From the NCBI GenBank assembly GCA_031422295.1, contig JANOQM010000065.1, positions 1-63,360 of the forward strand: DNA of 63,360 nucleotides, written 5' to 3'. Below, in pieces: positions 8,996 to 16,126 of this stretch; position 1 is the stretch's first letter; the number at the start of each line of letters is the position of its first letter. Origin of the DNA: JANOMH01 sp031422295 (GTDB taxonomy: Bacteria > Pseudomonadota > Alphaproteobacteria > Rhodobacterales > Rhodobacteraceae). The translations under genes were made by a program, and so were the position numbers. The notes under the pieces are model-generated. The model saw only the letters and a program-made list of their open reading frames with translations. It was not told the origin of the DNA and searched no databases.

Positions 8996-9879
8996 GCATT
9001 TTTCTGGACCGCAGCACCCGCGTGATCGTGCAGGGCATCACCGGCCGGATGGCGCAGTTTCACACCAAGGAAATGGTCGATTACGGCACCAATGTTGTCG
9101 GCGGCGTCGTGCCCGGCAAGGGGGGCCAGATTGTCGATGGCATCCCGGTGTTTGACACGGTGAAGGATGCGGTTGCGGCAACAGGCGCCGAGGCGTCGCT
9201 AGTCTTCGTGCCCCCGCCGTTTGCCGCCGACAGTATTATGGAGGCCGCCGATGCCGGCATCCGCTATTGCGTCTGCATCACCGACGGCATCCCGGCGCAG
9301 GACATGATTCAGGTCAAACGGTATATGATGCGGTATCCGCGCGATAAACGCATGGTTTTGACCGGGCCGAATTGTGCGGGGACCATATCCCCCGGGAAGG
9401 CCTTATTAGGCATCATGCCGGGGCATATCTATCTACAGGGACATGTAGGCATCGTCGGGCGCTCTGGCACCTTGGGGTATGAGGCCGCGCAGCAGCTGAA
9501 GGACCGGGGTATCGGCATTTCCACCAGCGTCGGCATCGGCGGCGACCCGATCAATGGCAGCAGCTTTCGCGATGTGCTGGAACGGTTCGAGGCTGACCCA
9601 GACACCCACATCGTCTGCATGATCGGAGAGATCGGTGGCCCGCAAGAGGCCGAGGCAGCAGCCTATATTCAGGACCACATGACCAAACCCGTGGTCGCCT
9701 ACATCGCCGGCCTGACCGCGCCCAAGGGCCGGACCATGGGGCATGCGGGCGCGATCATTAGTGCTTTTGGCGAAAGTGCGAGTGAAAAGGTCGAAATTCT
9801 AACGGCGGCCGGAGTCACCGTGGCGGAAAATCCATCGGTCATCGGCGAAACCATCGCGCGGGTGATGCAGGCGGCCTGA
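8992..9879 (+). CDS. mtkB: Malate-CoA ligase, alpha subunit
   Basis: CoA-binding subunit of malate thiokinase, 295 residues. An N-terminal Rossmann CoA-binding domain (VQGITGRMAQFHTKEM) is followed by the ligase domain; the phosphohistidine is His251 in GHAGAI, equivalent to the active-site histidine of SucD. GPNCAGTISPGKA and GRSGTLGYEAAQQL are also visible. The ATG overlaps the mtkA stop (ATGA) and has a GAGGG site 8 bases upstream, so the two subunits are made together. The cytoplasmic heteromer supplies malyl-CoA to the lyase encoded by the divergent arm. Confidence 0.9.
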   Translation: MSIFLDRSTRVIVQGITGRMAQFHTKEMVDYGTNVVGGVVPGKGGQIVDGIPVFDTVKDAVAATGAEASLVFVPPPFAADSIMEAADAGIRYCVCITDGIPAQDMIQVKRYMMRYPRDKRMVLTGPNCAGTISPGKALLGIMPGHIYLQGHVGIVGRSGTLGYEAAQQLKDRGIGISTSVGIGGDPINGSSFRDVLERFEADPDTHIVCMIGEIGGPQEAEAAAYIQDHMTKPVVAYIAGLTAPKGRTMGHAGAIISAFGESASEKVEILTAAGVTVAENPSVIGETIARVMQAA

Positions 9880-9919
9880 AAACTGCGCCAAGGTTGACCC
9901 CTCGGCCTGCGGTCTCTAT

Positions 9920-9946
9920 CTGTCCCTTTGGGTTTCAAAGGGACAG
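9920..9946 (+). promoter_or_regulatory. Hairpin covering the ribosome-binding site of the RNase D gene
   Basis: An uninterrupted 11-bp stem, CTGTCCCTTTG pairing with CAAAGGGACAG around a GGTTT loop, ends two bases before the ATG at 9949. The 3' arm contains the only good Shine-Dalgarno sequence (AAAGGGA, 9937-9943), so the stem would hide it. No T-run follows, which argues against a simple terminator of the mtkAB operon. A translational control element is inferred. Confidence 0.5.
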
Positions 9947-9948
9947 CC

Positions 9949-10560
9949 ATGACCAATATACTGTATCAAAACGATCTGCCCGATGGGCTGGACCTTGGGC
10001 CTGTCGTGGCGATTGACTGCGAAACCATGGGGCTGAACCCGCACCGTGACAGGCTATGTCTGATCCAGATGTCGGGGGGCGATGGCCATGTGCATCTGGT
10101 GCAGGTGGCGCGCGGGCAGACCGCCGCGCCAAACCTGTGCGCGATGCTGGAAAACCCCGCTGTGCTAAAGCTGTTTCATTTTGGCCGGTTTGACATCGCG
10201 GCCCTGTATAACGCCTTTGGCGCCCTGACCGCCCCAGTCTATTGCACCAAGATCGCGTCGAAATTGATCCGCACGTTCACCGACCGGCATGGGCTGAAAT
10301 ATCTGCTGAATGATCTTATCGGTGTCGATATCTCAAAGTTTCAACAGATGAGCGACTGGGGGGCTGTCACCTTGACCGCAGCACAGTTGGAATATGCGGC
10401 GTCCGACGTGCTATATCTGCACCGGCTGAAGGTCGAACTTGACCGAATGTTGGCCCGCGAAGGGCGCACCGCTATGGCCCAATCCTGTTTCGATTTCCTG
10501 CCAACCCGGGCGCAGCTTGACCTGACCGGCTGGCCCGAAATCGACATTTTCGCCCATTGA
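9949..10560 (+). CDS. rnd: Ribonuclease D (short form, 3'-5' exonuclease)
   Basis: DEDD-family 3'-5' exoribonuclease expected to trim structured RNA 3' ends. 203 residues: the exonuclease domain only, without the C-terminal HRDC domains of E. coli RNase D, which is the short alphaproteobacterial form. The metal-binding residues are seen in IDCETMGL (DxE), FHFGRFD and YAASDVLYLHRL (YxxxD). I chose the ATG at 9949 for its AAAGGGA site; an in-frame start 21 bases upstream lies in the loop of the leader hairpin. The stop shares bases with the kdsD start (TGATG). Confidence 0.88.
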   Translation: MTNILYQNDLPDGLDLGPVVAIDCETMGLNPHRDRLCLIQMSGGDGHVHLVQVARGQTAAPNLCAMLENPAVLKLFHFGRFDIAALYNAFGALTAPVYCTKIASKLIRTFTDRHGLKYLLNDLIGVDISKFQQMSDWGAVTLTAAQLEYAASDVLYLHRLKVELDRMLAREGRTAMAQSCFDFLPTRAQLDLTGWPEIDIFAH

Positions 10561-11528
10561 TGTCTGACCGCACCCGCCTTTTGACCACGGCTGCCCGGGT
10601 TATAGCCGAGGAAGCCGCCGCATTGAACGCATTAGCGGCCTCACTGGGCGACAGCTTTGCCGATGCGGTGGACGCCATTCTGACCGCCAAGGGCCGGGTT
10701 ATCGTGTCGGGTATGGGCAAATCCGGCCATATCGGGCGCAAGATTGCAGCCACGTTTGCCAGCACCGGCACGCCTGCCTATTTCGTCCATCCCGCCGAGG
10801 CGAGCCATGGTGATCTGGGGATGGTGGCCGAGGGCGATGTTATTCTGGCCCTGTCCAATTCGGGCGAGGCGCCGGAACTGGCCAATCTGATCGCCTATGC
10901 GCGCCGGTTCCGGATCAAGTTGATCGGGATATCCAGCCGCGCCGACAGCAGTCTGATGACACAATCCGATGTGCAGCTTTTGATCCCGCAATTGGGCGAG
11001 GCCTGTGGGTATGGCGTGGTTCCGACCACCTCGACCACCATGGCGCTGGCCTTGGGCGATGCCTTGGCCATTGCGCTGATGGAAGTCCGTGATTTCACGC
11101 CCGAGAATTTCCGCGACTTCCACCCCGGCGGTAAACTGGGCGCACGCCTGTCCAAGGTGCGCGACCTGATGCATAGCGGCGAGGCGTTGCCATTGGTCGG
11201 CCTGCAAACCCCGATGAGCGATACTTTGCTGACGATCAGTCAACGTGGCTTTGGCGTGGTCGGCGTCATCGGACCGGATGGCACTTTGGTCGGTATCGTT
11301 ACTGACGGCGACCTGCGCCGCCATATGGCGGGGTTGCTGGACATGACCGCCGGGGCCGTCATGACCGCAGCGCCCCGAACTATCGGACCGGATGCATTGG
11401 CCCAAGAGGCCGTGGCCGTGATGAATGAACGCAAGATTACCTGTCTGTTCGTGGTCGATCCGGCGGGGTCGGGCCGGGTGGTGGGCATTCTGCACATTCA
11501 TGATTGCCTCCGCGCAGGCGTGGTTTAG
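10560..11528 (+). CDS. kdsD: Arabinose-5-phosphate isomerase
   Basis: Converts ribulose 5-phosphate to arabinose 5-phosphate, the first step of Kdo synthesis. 322 residues. An N-terminal SIS sugar-isomerase domain contains VSGMGKSGHIGRKIAATFAS and ALSNSGEAPEL; two CBS domains occupy about residues 200-322 (MSDTLLTI...GFGVVGVI and VMTAAPRTI...ITCLFVVD). The ATG overlaps the RNase D stop in TGATG. It is followed directly by lptC-lptA-lptB, the classical kdsD-lpt arrangement, linking Kdo supply to LPS export. kdsB for the later CMP-Kdo step is also in this window at 21324. Confidence 0.92.
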   Translation: MSDRTRLLTTAARVIAEEAAALNALAASLGDSFADAVDAILTAKGRVIVSGMGKSGHIGRKIAATFASTGTPAYFVHPAEASHGDLGMVAEGDVILALSNSGEAPELANLIAYARRFRIKLIGISSRADSSLMTQSDVQLLIPQLGEACGYGVVPTTSTTMALALGDALAIALMEVRDFTPENFRDFHPGGKLGARLSKVRDLMHSGEALPLVGLQTPMSDTLLTISQRGFGVVGVIGPDGTLVGIVTDGDLRRHMAGLLDMTAGAVMTAAPRTIGPDALAQEAVAVMNERKITCLFVVDPAGSGRVVGILHIHDCLRAGVV

Positions 11529-11534
11529 GCTGCC

Positions 11535-12134
11535 ATGGCTTGGACAGACAATCTGTATTCGCAGCTTGTCGGTGGCCTGAAAATAATTCTGCCCTTGGCC
11601 GCCCTTGCCCTGTTGTCGACGTTATTCTTGCTGGCCCGTGGGTCAAACACCTTGGAAACGATTCCATATGCCGAACTGGCCGAAATGGCGCGGCAGCCCA
11701 GCATCAGTAATCCCAATCTGGCCGGGGTCACGCCAGACGGGTCGTCGATTTCCATTACTGCCGTGGAATTGCGCCCCGATCCGGATATGCCCGACGCCTT
11801 CAGCATCATCGCCCCCCGGCTGGTGCTGTACGCAGTTGATGGGTCGCGGGTGGAGATAACCGGCGGACAAGGCGAAATTAATGGGCTTGCCAAGGTGTTG
11901 CGCATGACCGGGTTGGTCCGGTTATCGGCGTCCAGCGGCTATGTGATGGAGACGGCGGGCATAAACGCCAACCTTGCGACGGGTGTGATAACATCGCTTG
12001 GCCCGCTTGAGGTGCAGGCCCCGTTCGGCACACTGAACGCCGGTGCGGTCGTGGTTTCAACGTCGCAAACAGGCCTTGGTCAGCAGATGGTTTTCAACGG
12101 TGGGGTCCGCCTGCTATACCAACCGCAGCCATAA
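11535..12134 (+). CDS. lptC: LPS export protein LptC
   Basis: Bitopic inner-membrane protein that passes LPS from LptBFG to LptA. 199 residues: one N-terminal membrane segment (about 16-35, IILPLAALALLSTLFLLA) followed by a periplasmic beta-jellyroll-like region rich in alternating hydrophobic residues. Sequence identity within this family is low, so the call rests on size, topology and its position between kdsD and lptA. The ATG is six bases after the kdsD stop region. The stop TAA is followed by an AAGGATC that serves as the lptA ribosome-binding site. Confidence 0.85.
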   Translation: MAWTDNLYSQLVGGLKIILPLAALALLSTLFLLARGSNTLETIPYAELAEMARQPSISNPNLAGVTPDGSSISITAVELRPDPDMPDAFSIIAPRLVLYAVDGSRVEITGGQGEINGLAKVLRMTGLVRLSASSGYVMETAGINANLATGVITSLGPLEVQAPFGTLNAGAVVVSTSQTGLGQQMVFNGGVRLLYQPQP

Positions 12135-12147
12135 GGATCAGAACCCG

Positions 12148-12627
12148 GTGTCAATCTTGCGCGCCCTTGCTGTTTTGTTGTTTTTGCCACTGGCCGCACA
12201 GGCCCAGACCGATATCGCTTTGGGCGGGATCAGTGCTGACCCGAACGCCCCGGTTGAAATAACTGCCGATAGTCTGACCGTTGATCAGGACAGCAAATCG
12301 GCGGTGTTTTCCGGCAATGTGGTGATCGGGCAAGGGGAAATGCGCATTTCAGCGGCCGAGGTCAAAGTGATCTACAGTGATGCGACCGGCGATATTGCCC
12401 AGTTATTGGCCACGGGTGGCGTGACCTTTGTCACCGCCACCGAAGCCGCCGAGGCGCAAAGCGCGGAGTACAACCTGACCACCGGCATGTTGATCCTGTT
12501 GGGCGAGGTTTTGCTGACCCAAGGCGCCAGTGCGCTGTCCGCTGATCAAATGACCGTCAATCTGGAAACTGGCACGGCGCAGATGCAAGGGCGGGTACGC
12601 ACAGTGTTTCAGCAGGATGGCAACTGA
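12148..12627 (+). CDS. lptA: LPS transport periplasmic protein LptA
   Basis: Periplasmic bridge protein of the LPS transport chain, 159 residues. A signal peptide (SILRALAVLLFLPLAAQAQ) is followed by the LptA/OstA domain: PVEITADSLTVDQDSK and AVFSGNVVIGQGEMRISA, then repeated beta-strands. I chose the GTG at 12148, with the AAGGATC site at 12133-12139, because it places the signal peptide exactly at the N-terminus; longer in-frame starts lie inside lptC. The stop overlaps the lptB start (TGATG). Confidence 0.9.
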   Translation: MSILRALAVLLFLPLAAQAQTDIALGGISADPNAPVEITADSLTVDQDSKSAVFSGNVVIGQGEMRISAAEVKVIYSDATGDIAQLLATGGVTFVTATEAAEAQSAEYNLTTGMLILLGEVLLTQGASALSADQMTVNLETGTAQMQGRVRTVFQQDGN

Positions 12628-13379
12628 TGCCAGACCTGACCGTTACCCAAGGCGATGTCGGGTTAAGGGTGCTGAACCTGCGCAAAAGTTACCGCAAGCG
12701 TCTGGTGATCCGCGATGTCAGTCTGACGCTGGGCCGGGGCGAAGTTGTGGCGCTGCTGGGTCCGAACGGATCGGGCAAAACCACTTGTTTTTACGCCATC
12801 GCCGGACTGGTCACACCCGAAAGTGGGCAGGTTATCATCGACGGGCGCGATGTGACCATGCTGCCGATGTATCGCCGGGCTAAACTGGGGATCGGCTATC
12901 TGCCGCAGGAAATGTCAATTTTCCGGGGGCTGTCCGTTGAAAACAATATCCTAGCCATCCTGCAAATCGCCGAACCGGACCGCACCACCCGGCGCGAAAA
13001 ATTAGAGGAGCTGTTGTCGGAGTTTTCGATCGAACATCTGCGCCGTGCCCCGGCGCTGGCTCTGTCCGGGGGTGAACGGCGCCGGGTCGAAATTGCCCGT
13101 TGCTTGGCCGCCGGGCCGAAATATGTGCTGCTGGATGAACCCTTTGCGGGCGTGGACCCGATTGCCGTGGGTGAGATCAGGGGGCTGGTCGCGACGCTGA
13201 AAAACCGCGGCATCGGGGTGCTGATTACCGACCATAATGTGCGCGAAACGCTGGAGATTGTGGACCGGGCCTATATTCTGCACGACGGAAAGGTATTGAT
13301 GTCTGGCACCACGGACGAAGTGGTGCGGGACGAGAATGTGCGCCGGGTTTATTTGGGTCAAAGTTTCCGGGTGAACTGA
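12627..13379 (+). CDS. lptB: LPS export ABC transporter ATP-binding protein LptB
   Basis: ATPase that powers LPS extraction from the inner membrane with LptFG. 250 residues. Walker A GPNGSGKTT lies near residue 46, the signature LSGGERRRVEIARCLA near 150, and Walker B YVLLDEPFAGVDPIAV near 168, followed by ITDHNVRETL with the switch histidine. These are standard LptB sequences. Translationally coupled to lptA by TGATG. In many bacteria rpoN follows; here 205 non-coding bases and then hpf follow instead. Confidence 0.95.
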   Translation: MPDLTVTQGDVGLRVLNLRKSYRKRLVIRDVSLTLGRGEVVALLGPNGSGKTTCFYAIAGLVTPESGQVIIDGRDVTMLPMYRRAKLGIGYLPQEMSIFRGLSVENNILAILQIAEPDRTTRREKLEELLSEFSIEHLRRAPALALSGGERRRVEIARCLAAGPKYVLLDEPFAGVDPIAVGEIRGLVATLKNRGIGVLITDHNVRETLEIVDRAYILHDGKVLMSGTTDEVVRDENVRRVYLGQSFRVN

Positions 13380-13522
13380 CAGCGCTGTTGACAACCGCAG
13401 GGCTTTGGGGCGGAATGAAGGGGATGACAGACCCGGTTCGCCTATGCTGGACACCACAGGCATCAACGCCTGACCTCGGCCAAAAAGCCAAGCGATATCC
13501 GACTGTTATCACTCCCGTAACC

Positions 13523-13558
13523 CGCGACTCGTCTTGCCCTTTGTGGGGCACGGTCGCG
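13523..13558 (+). promoter_or_regulatory. Stem-loop in the hpf leader
   Basis: CGCGAC at 13523-13528 pairs with GTCGCG at 13553-13558. Inside it TGCCC at 13535-13539 pairs with GGGCA at 13546-13550, leaving an asymmetric internal loop. It lies 16 bases before the hpf ribosome-binding site. Only three T residues follow, so it is a weak terminator at best; a leader structure on the hpf mRNA is the alternative. Apart from this I see no gene in 13380-13584. Confidence 0.35.
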
Positions 13559-13584
13559 TTTGTCTGACGACCCCAGGAGGAACA

Positions 13585-14160
13585 ATGCGCTATCAGATCA
13601 GCGGCAAACAGATTGACATCGGGGATGCGCTGCAGACCCATGTGAAAACCCAACTTGGGGCTAGCGTGGCGAAATACGCGGGCCGCCCCACCGATGCGAT
13701 GGTGGTGTTTTCCAAGTCAGGATATGAATTTGTCTGCGAAACCGTGGTGCATCTATCCACCGGTCTGACCGCGCAGGCCAAGGGCCATGCCGCTGAAATC
13801 TATGCCGCTTTTGACAGTTGCTGCGAAAAGATGGACAAACAGCTGCGCCGCTACAAGCGCCGGTTGAAGGACCACCACCGAGACCGCGTGGACCCTGTTG
13901 AACTTTCTGATGCAGGGTCCTATATCCTCGCGCCAACCGAGGATACGGACGAAGGTGCGGCCGACCAGAATAATCCGATCATTGTCGCAGATATGGGGGC
14001 AAAAATTCCCTCGTTATCGGTCGGCGAGGCAGTGATGCAAATGGAACTGGCACATGCGGCGCTTCTTGTGTTTCGGAACGAAAAACATAGCGGGATCAAC
14101 GTGGTATATCGTCGGGACGACGGCAATATCGGGTGGATTGATCCGCGCAATGCAGGCTGA
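13585..14160 (+). CDS. hpf: Ribosome hibernation promoting factor, long form
   Basis: Binds the ribosome A/P-site region and promotes 100S dimers in stationary phase or starvation. 191 residues, the long form with two parts: an N-terminal S30AE/YfiA domain (about 1-110; MRYQISGKQIDIGDALQTHV) and a C-terminal dimerisation domain (about 135-190; PSLSVGEAVMQMEL and VVYRRDDGNIGWIDP). The ATG at 13585 has a perfect AGGAGG site at 13575-13580; an upstream in-frame ATG at 13534 lacks one. The last codons lie within the first unit of a 25-bp tandem repeat. ptsN follows, a common partnership. Confidence 0.93.
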   Translation: MRYQISGKQIDIGDALQTHVKTQLGASVAKYAGRPTDAMVVFSKSGYEFVCETVVHLSTGLTAQAKGHAAEIYAAFDSCCEKMDKQLRRYKRRLKDHHRDRVDPVELSDAGSYILAPTEDTDEGAADQNNPIIVADMGAKIPSLSVGEAVMQMELAHAALLVFRNEKHSGINVVYRRDDGNIGWIDPRNAG

Positions 14161-14220
14161 ACGCCTGACGGGCAATGCAGGCTGAACGCCTGACGGGTAA
14201 TACAGGCTGAACGCCTGAAG
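14148..14220 (+). repeat. Three tandem 25-bp hairpin units between hpf and ptsN
   Basis: A 25-bp unit occurs three times head to tail, at 14148, 14173 and 14198; the third unit is slightly diverged and lacks its last bases. Each unit contains CAGGCTGAACGCCTG, a hairpin of 5 bp with a 5-base loop, at 14153-14167, 14178-14192 and 14203-14217. The first copy overlaps the hpf stop codon (the TGA lies in the loop). The array fills nearly the whole gap to ptsN. Confidence 0.9.
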
Positions 14221-14243
14221 TGACAGAACGGGACGACGATCCT

Positions 14244-14708
14244 ATGCAATTAGGCGCGATTCTAAAGGCCGAAGGCGTGAAAGTGCTGGGAGCCACGAGC
14301 AGCAAAAAGCGTCTGTTTCAGGATTTGGCTGAATTGGCATCCGGCAGCTATGCGCTCGACCCCGCCAAAGTCGTCGAGGCGCTGCTTGAACGTGAGAATC
14401 TCGGCCCGACCGGCGTGGGGCACGGTGTTGCCCTGCCCCACGCCCGCCTGCCGCAATTGACCAAAATGTGCGGTCTGTTCGTCCGACTGGAGAAGCCGCT
14501 GGATTTTGATGCGGTAGACAGGCAGCCGGTTGATCTGGTCTTTGCGCTATTCGCCCCTGCCAGTGCTGGCGTTGACCACCTTAAGGCCCTTGCGTTGGTA
14601 TCCCGTACCATGCGCAACCCCAGCATCTGCGCCAAATTACGGGCCAATTCCGATCCGGCAACGCTGTATACGATCCTGACGGATTCACCGGCGATTCAAG
14701 CGGCTTAA
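14244..14708 (+). CDS. ptsN: Nitrogen-regulatory PTS protein EIIA(Ntr)
   Basis: Phosphocarrier regulator of the nitrogen-related PTS, acting in the cytoplasm on partners such as potassium transporters and kinases. 154 residues, one EIIA type-2 domain. The phosphorylated histidine is His66 in GVGHGVALPHARLP. I chose the ATG at 14244 because it gives the usual PtsN N-terminus (MQLGAILKAEGV) and has a GGGACG about 9 bases upstream; a GTG at 14220 would add eight residues and start inside the repeat. The TAA stop is shared, on the opposite strand, with the convergent sulfotransferase gene. Confidence 0.9.
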   Translation: MQLGAILKAEGVKVLGATSSKKRLFQDLAELASGSYALDPAKVVEALLERENLGPTGVGHGVALPHARLPQLTKMCGLFVRLEKPLDFDAVDRQPVDLVFALFAPASAGVDHLKALALVSRTMRNPSICAKLRANSDPATLYTILTDSPAIQAA

Positions 14709-16123
14709 GACCAGTTTTCAAAACCGAAGGCGTTATAGTCGCGGGCATAGGCGTCGCGCGCGGCGGCCTCAATATGGGTATCATAAATCCGGGATAGCTG
14801 TGCTGCATGCGGGTCTGTGACCAAAGGCAGCGCCGGGCTGTCGCTGCGGCCAATCTGATGTGCAAGCTGGACAAGATCGGCGGCAAGTGTGGCCTCGCGC
14901 AAGATCAGATCGGGAAACACGAAACCGGCGAACCCCTGCAGCAGGGACAGCTGACTGGCCCATGTCGGGTCGATCCGCTGGCTGGTTTGTGCGGCAAGAT
15001 TGGCCTTAAGAAACCCAAGAAACACCAAAAACGCGGCACGGTGTGCGGTATCGTCATAATCTGGGCCAACGTCCCCGGCGGGGATTGGCAACGCAAAGAT
15101 CTTGCGCAGATTTTCCCTGATCTCGGCATAGGTGCCGGGGCCGGTCGCCAGAATACGGTCGCAAAACGCAGCATGGGCGCGGGCGACGGGGTGACGCAGC
15201 ACCGCAAAACTGCGGTGGCCGGGATGGGCGGCTTTCCACTGGCGCAGGGTTTTCTGGCTGAACCCGGTCTGCAAACTGCCACCACCATCCAGCCGGATCA
15301 GCCAATCGTTCACTGCAGTTTCTGGTCCGGAACGCAATGGCAGGTGTAACAGCGGGCTGCGCGGCGCAGCGATGAATGTCGGAATCGCAGGACCGCGCCG
15401 GGGCTCAAAATTCGGGGTGCGGGTCAGGTTGAACCGGTCCAGTTTGGTCAGCGATTTTTCCATCTCGGCAAAGTTGACGACCTTATCATCCATCGGCTCG
15501 GGGTTCTGCTTTTTCAGCTTTTTATCCAGCGCCTCGATCCGGGATGAACAACCCAAATAGGCGGCAAGGCCGTTCATCACATCGACGTCCTGCAAATCCT
15601 CATAGGCCACATAAAATGCGGTTTGGCCGGATTTTTGCAGGGCGTTTTGCAGCCGGATCTGAAACGCCTGCACCTTTTCCAGATGGTCCTCGAATTCGGC
15701 AGGCCGAAACCGGACCTGTTCGGATTTCGCGTGTTTGACACTGGTCAGTTTCCACTGCCCGGTGGCTGCGGCAATTTTGCGGCTGATGTAGCTTTCAACC
15801 GGATTGCGGGTCAGGATGATTTTGGCGCAGCGCAGGTCGGCCAGAACAATCTCAAACACCCGTGGGTCATGGTCGTTGAAGTAGCGAAAACCGCCCAGCG
15901 TGCCCTTTTGGGCCTTAATAGTATCGATCAGGCGCTGTGGATCAGCCTCGCGCATGGATTGGGTCATGCCCAGCAGATCGAGCGTGTTGGGGTATCCGAT
16001 GAAATGCGGATTGAATGCCTCGCCGTGGCAAACCAGCCCGTCAAAGCTGTTTATATTCGCCTCGAGAAAATTCGATCCTGTGCGCATTTCAGCAAAGATG
16101 ACGAAATAGTCAAACCGCGCCAT
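14705..16123 (-). CDS. Two-domain sulfotransferase-like protein (NodH-related)
   Basis: 472 residues. The N-terminal half (about 1-240) looks like a PAPS-dependent sulfotransferase: FVIFAEMRTGSNFLEANI fits the 5'-phosphosulfate loop and KIILTRNPVESYISRKIA the 3'-phosphate motif. The C-terminal half (about 260-472) carries a second 3'-phosphate-like motif, FAVLRHPVARAHAAF, typical of carbohydrate sulfotransferases, but no clear 5' loop precedes it. It probably sulfates a surface glycan made by the neighbouring glycosyltransferases. It follows the GT14 gene after 3 bases on the same strand. Acceptor and activity of the second domain are unknown. Confidence 0.7.
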   Translation of the reverse strand: MARFDYFVIFAEMRTGSNFLEANINSFDGLVCHGEAFNPHFIGYPNTLDLLGMTQSMREADPQRLIDTIKAQKGTLGGFRYFNDHDPRVFEIVLADLRCAKIILTRNPVESYISRKIAAATGQWKLTSVKHAKSEQVRFRPAEFEDHLEKVQAFQIRLQNALQKSGQTAFYVAYEDLQDVDVMNGLAAYLGCSSRIEALDKKLKKQNPEPMDDKVVNFAEMEKSLTKLDRFNLTRTPNFEPRRGPAIPTFIAAPRSPLLHLPLRSGPETAVNDWLIRLDGGGSLQTGFSQKTLRQWKAAHPGHRSFAVLRHPVARAHAAFCDRILATGPGTYAEIRENLRKIFALPIPAGDVGPDYDDTAHRAAFLVFLGFLKANLAAQTSQRIDPTWASQLSLLQGFAGFVFPDLILREATLAADLVQLAHQIGRSDSPALPLVTDPHAAQLSRIYDTHIEAAARDAYARDYNAFGFENWS

Positions 16124-16126
16124 GGA

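Noticed and set aside
7796..9879. Succinyl-CoA synthetase sucCD
   Set aside because: The fold is shared, but the operon partners are sgaA and mclA rather than TCA-cycle genes, and the sequence fits remembered MtkA/MtkB better.
9880..9948. Hairpin as a simple terminator of sgaA-mtkAB
   Set aside because: No T-run follows the stem; it runs directly into the start codon of the RNase D gene, so a translational role is more likely.
14148..14220. CRISPR array
   Set aside because: The three units are directly adjacent with no spacers, and no cas genes are present.
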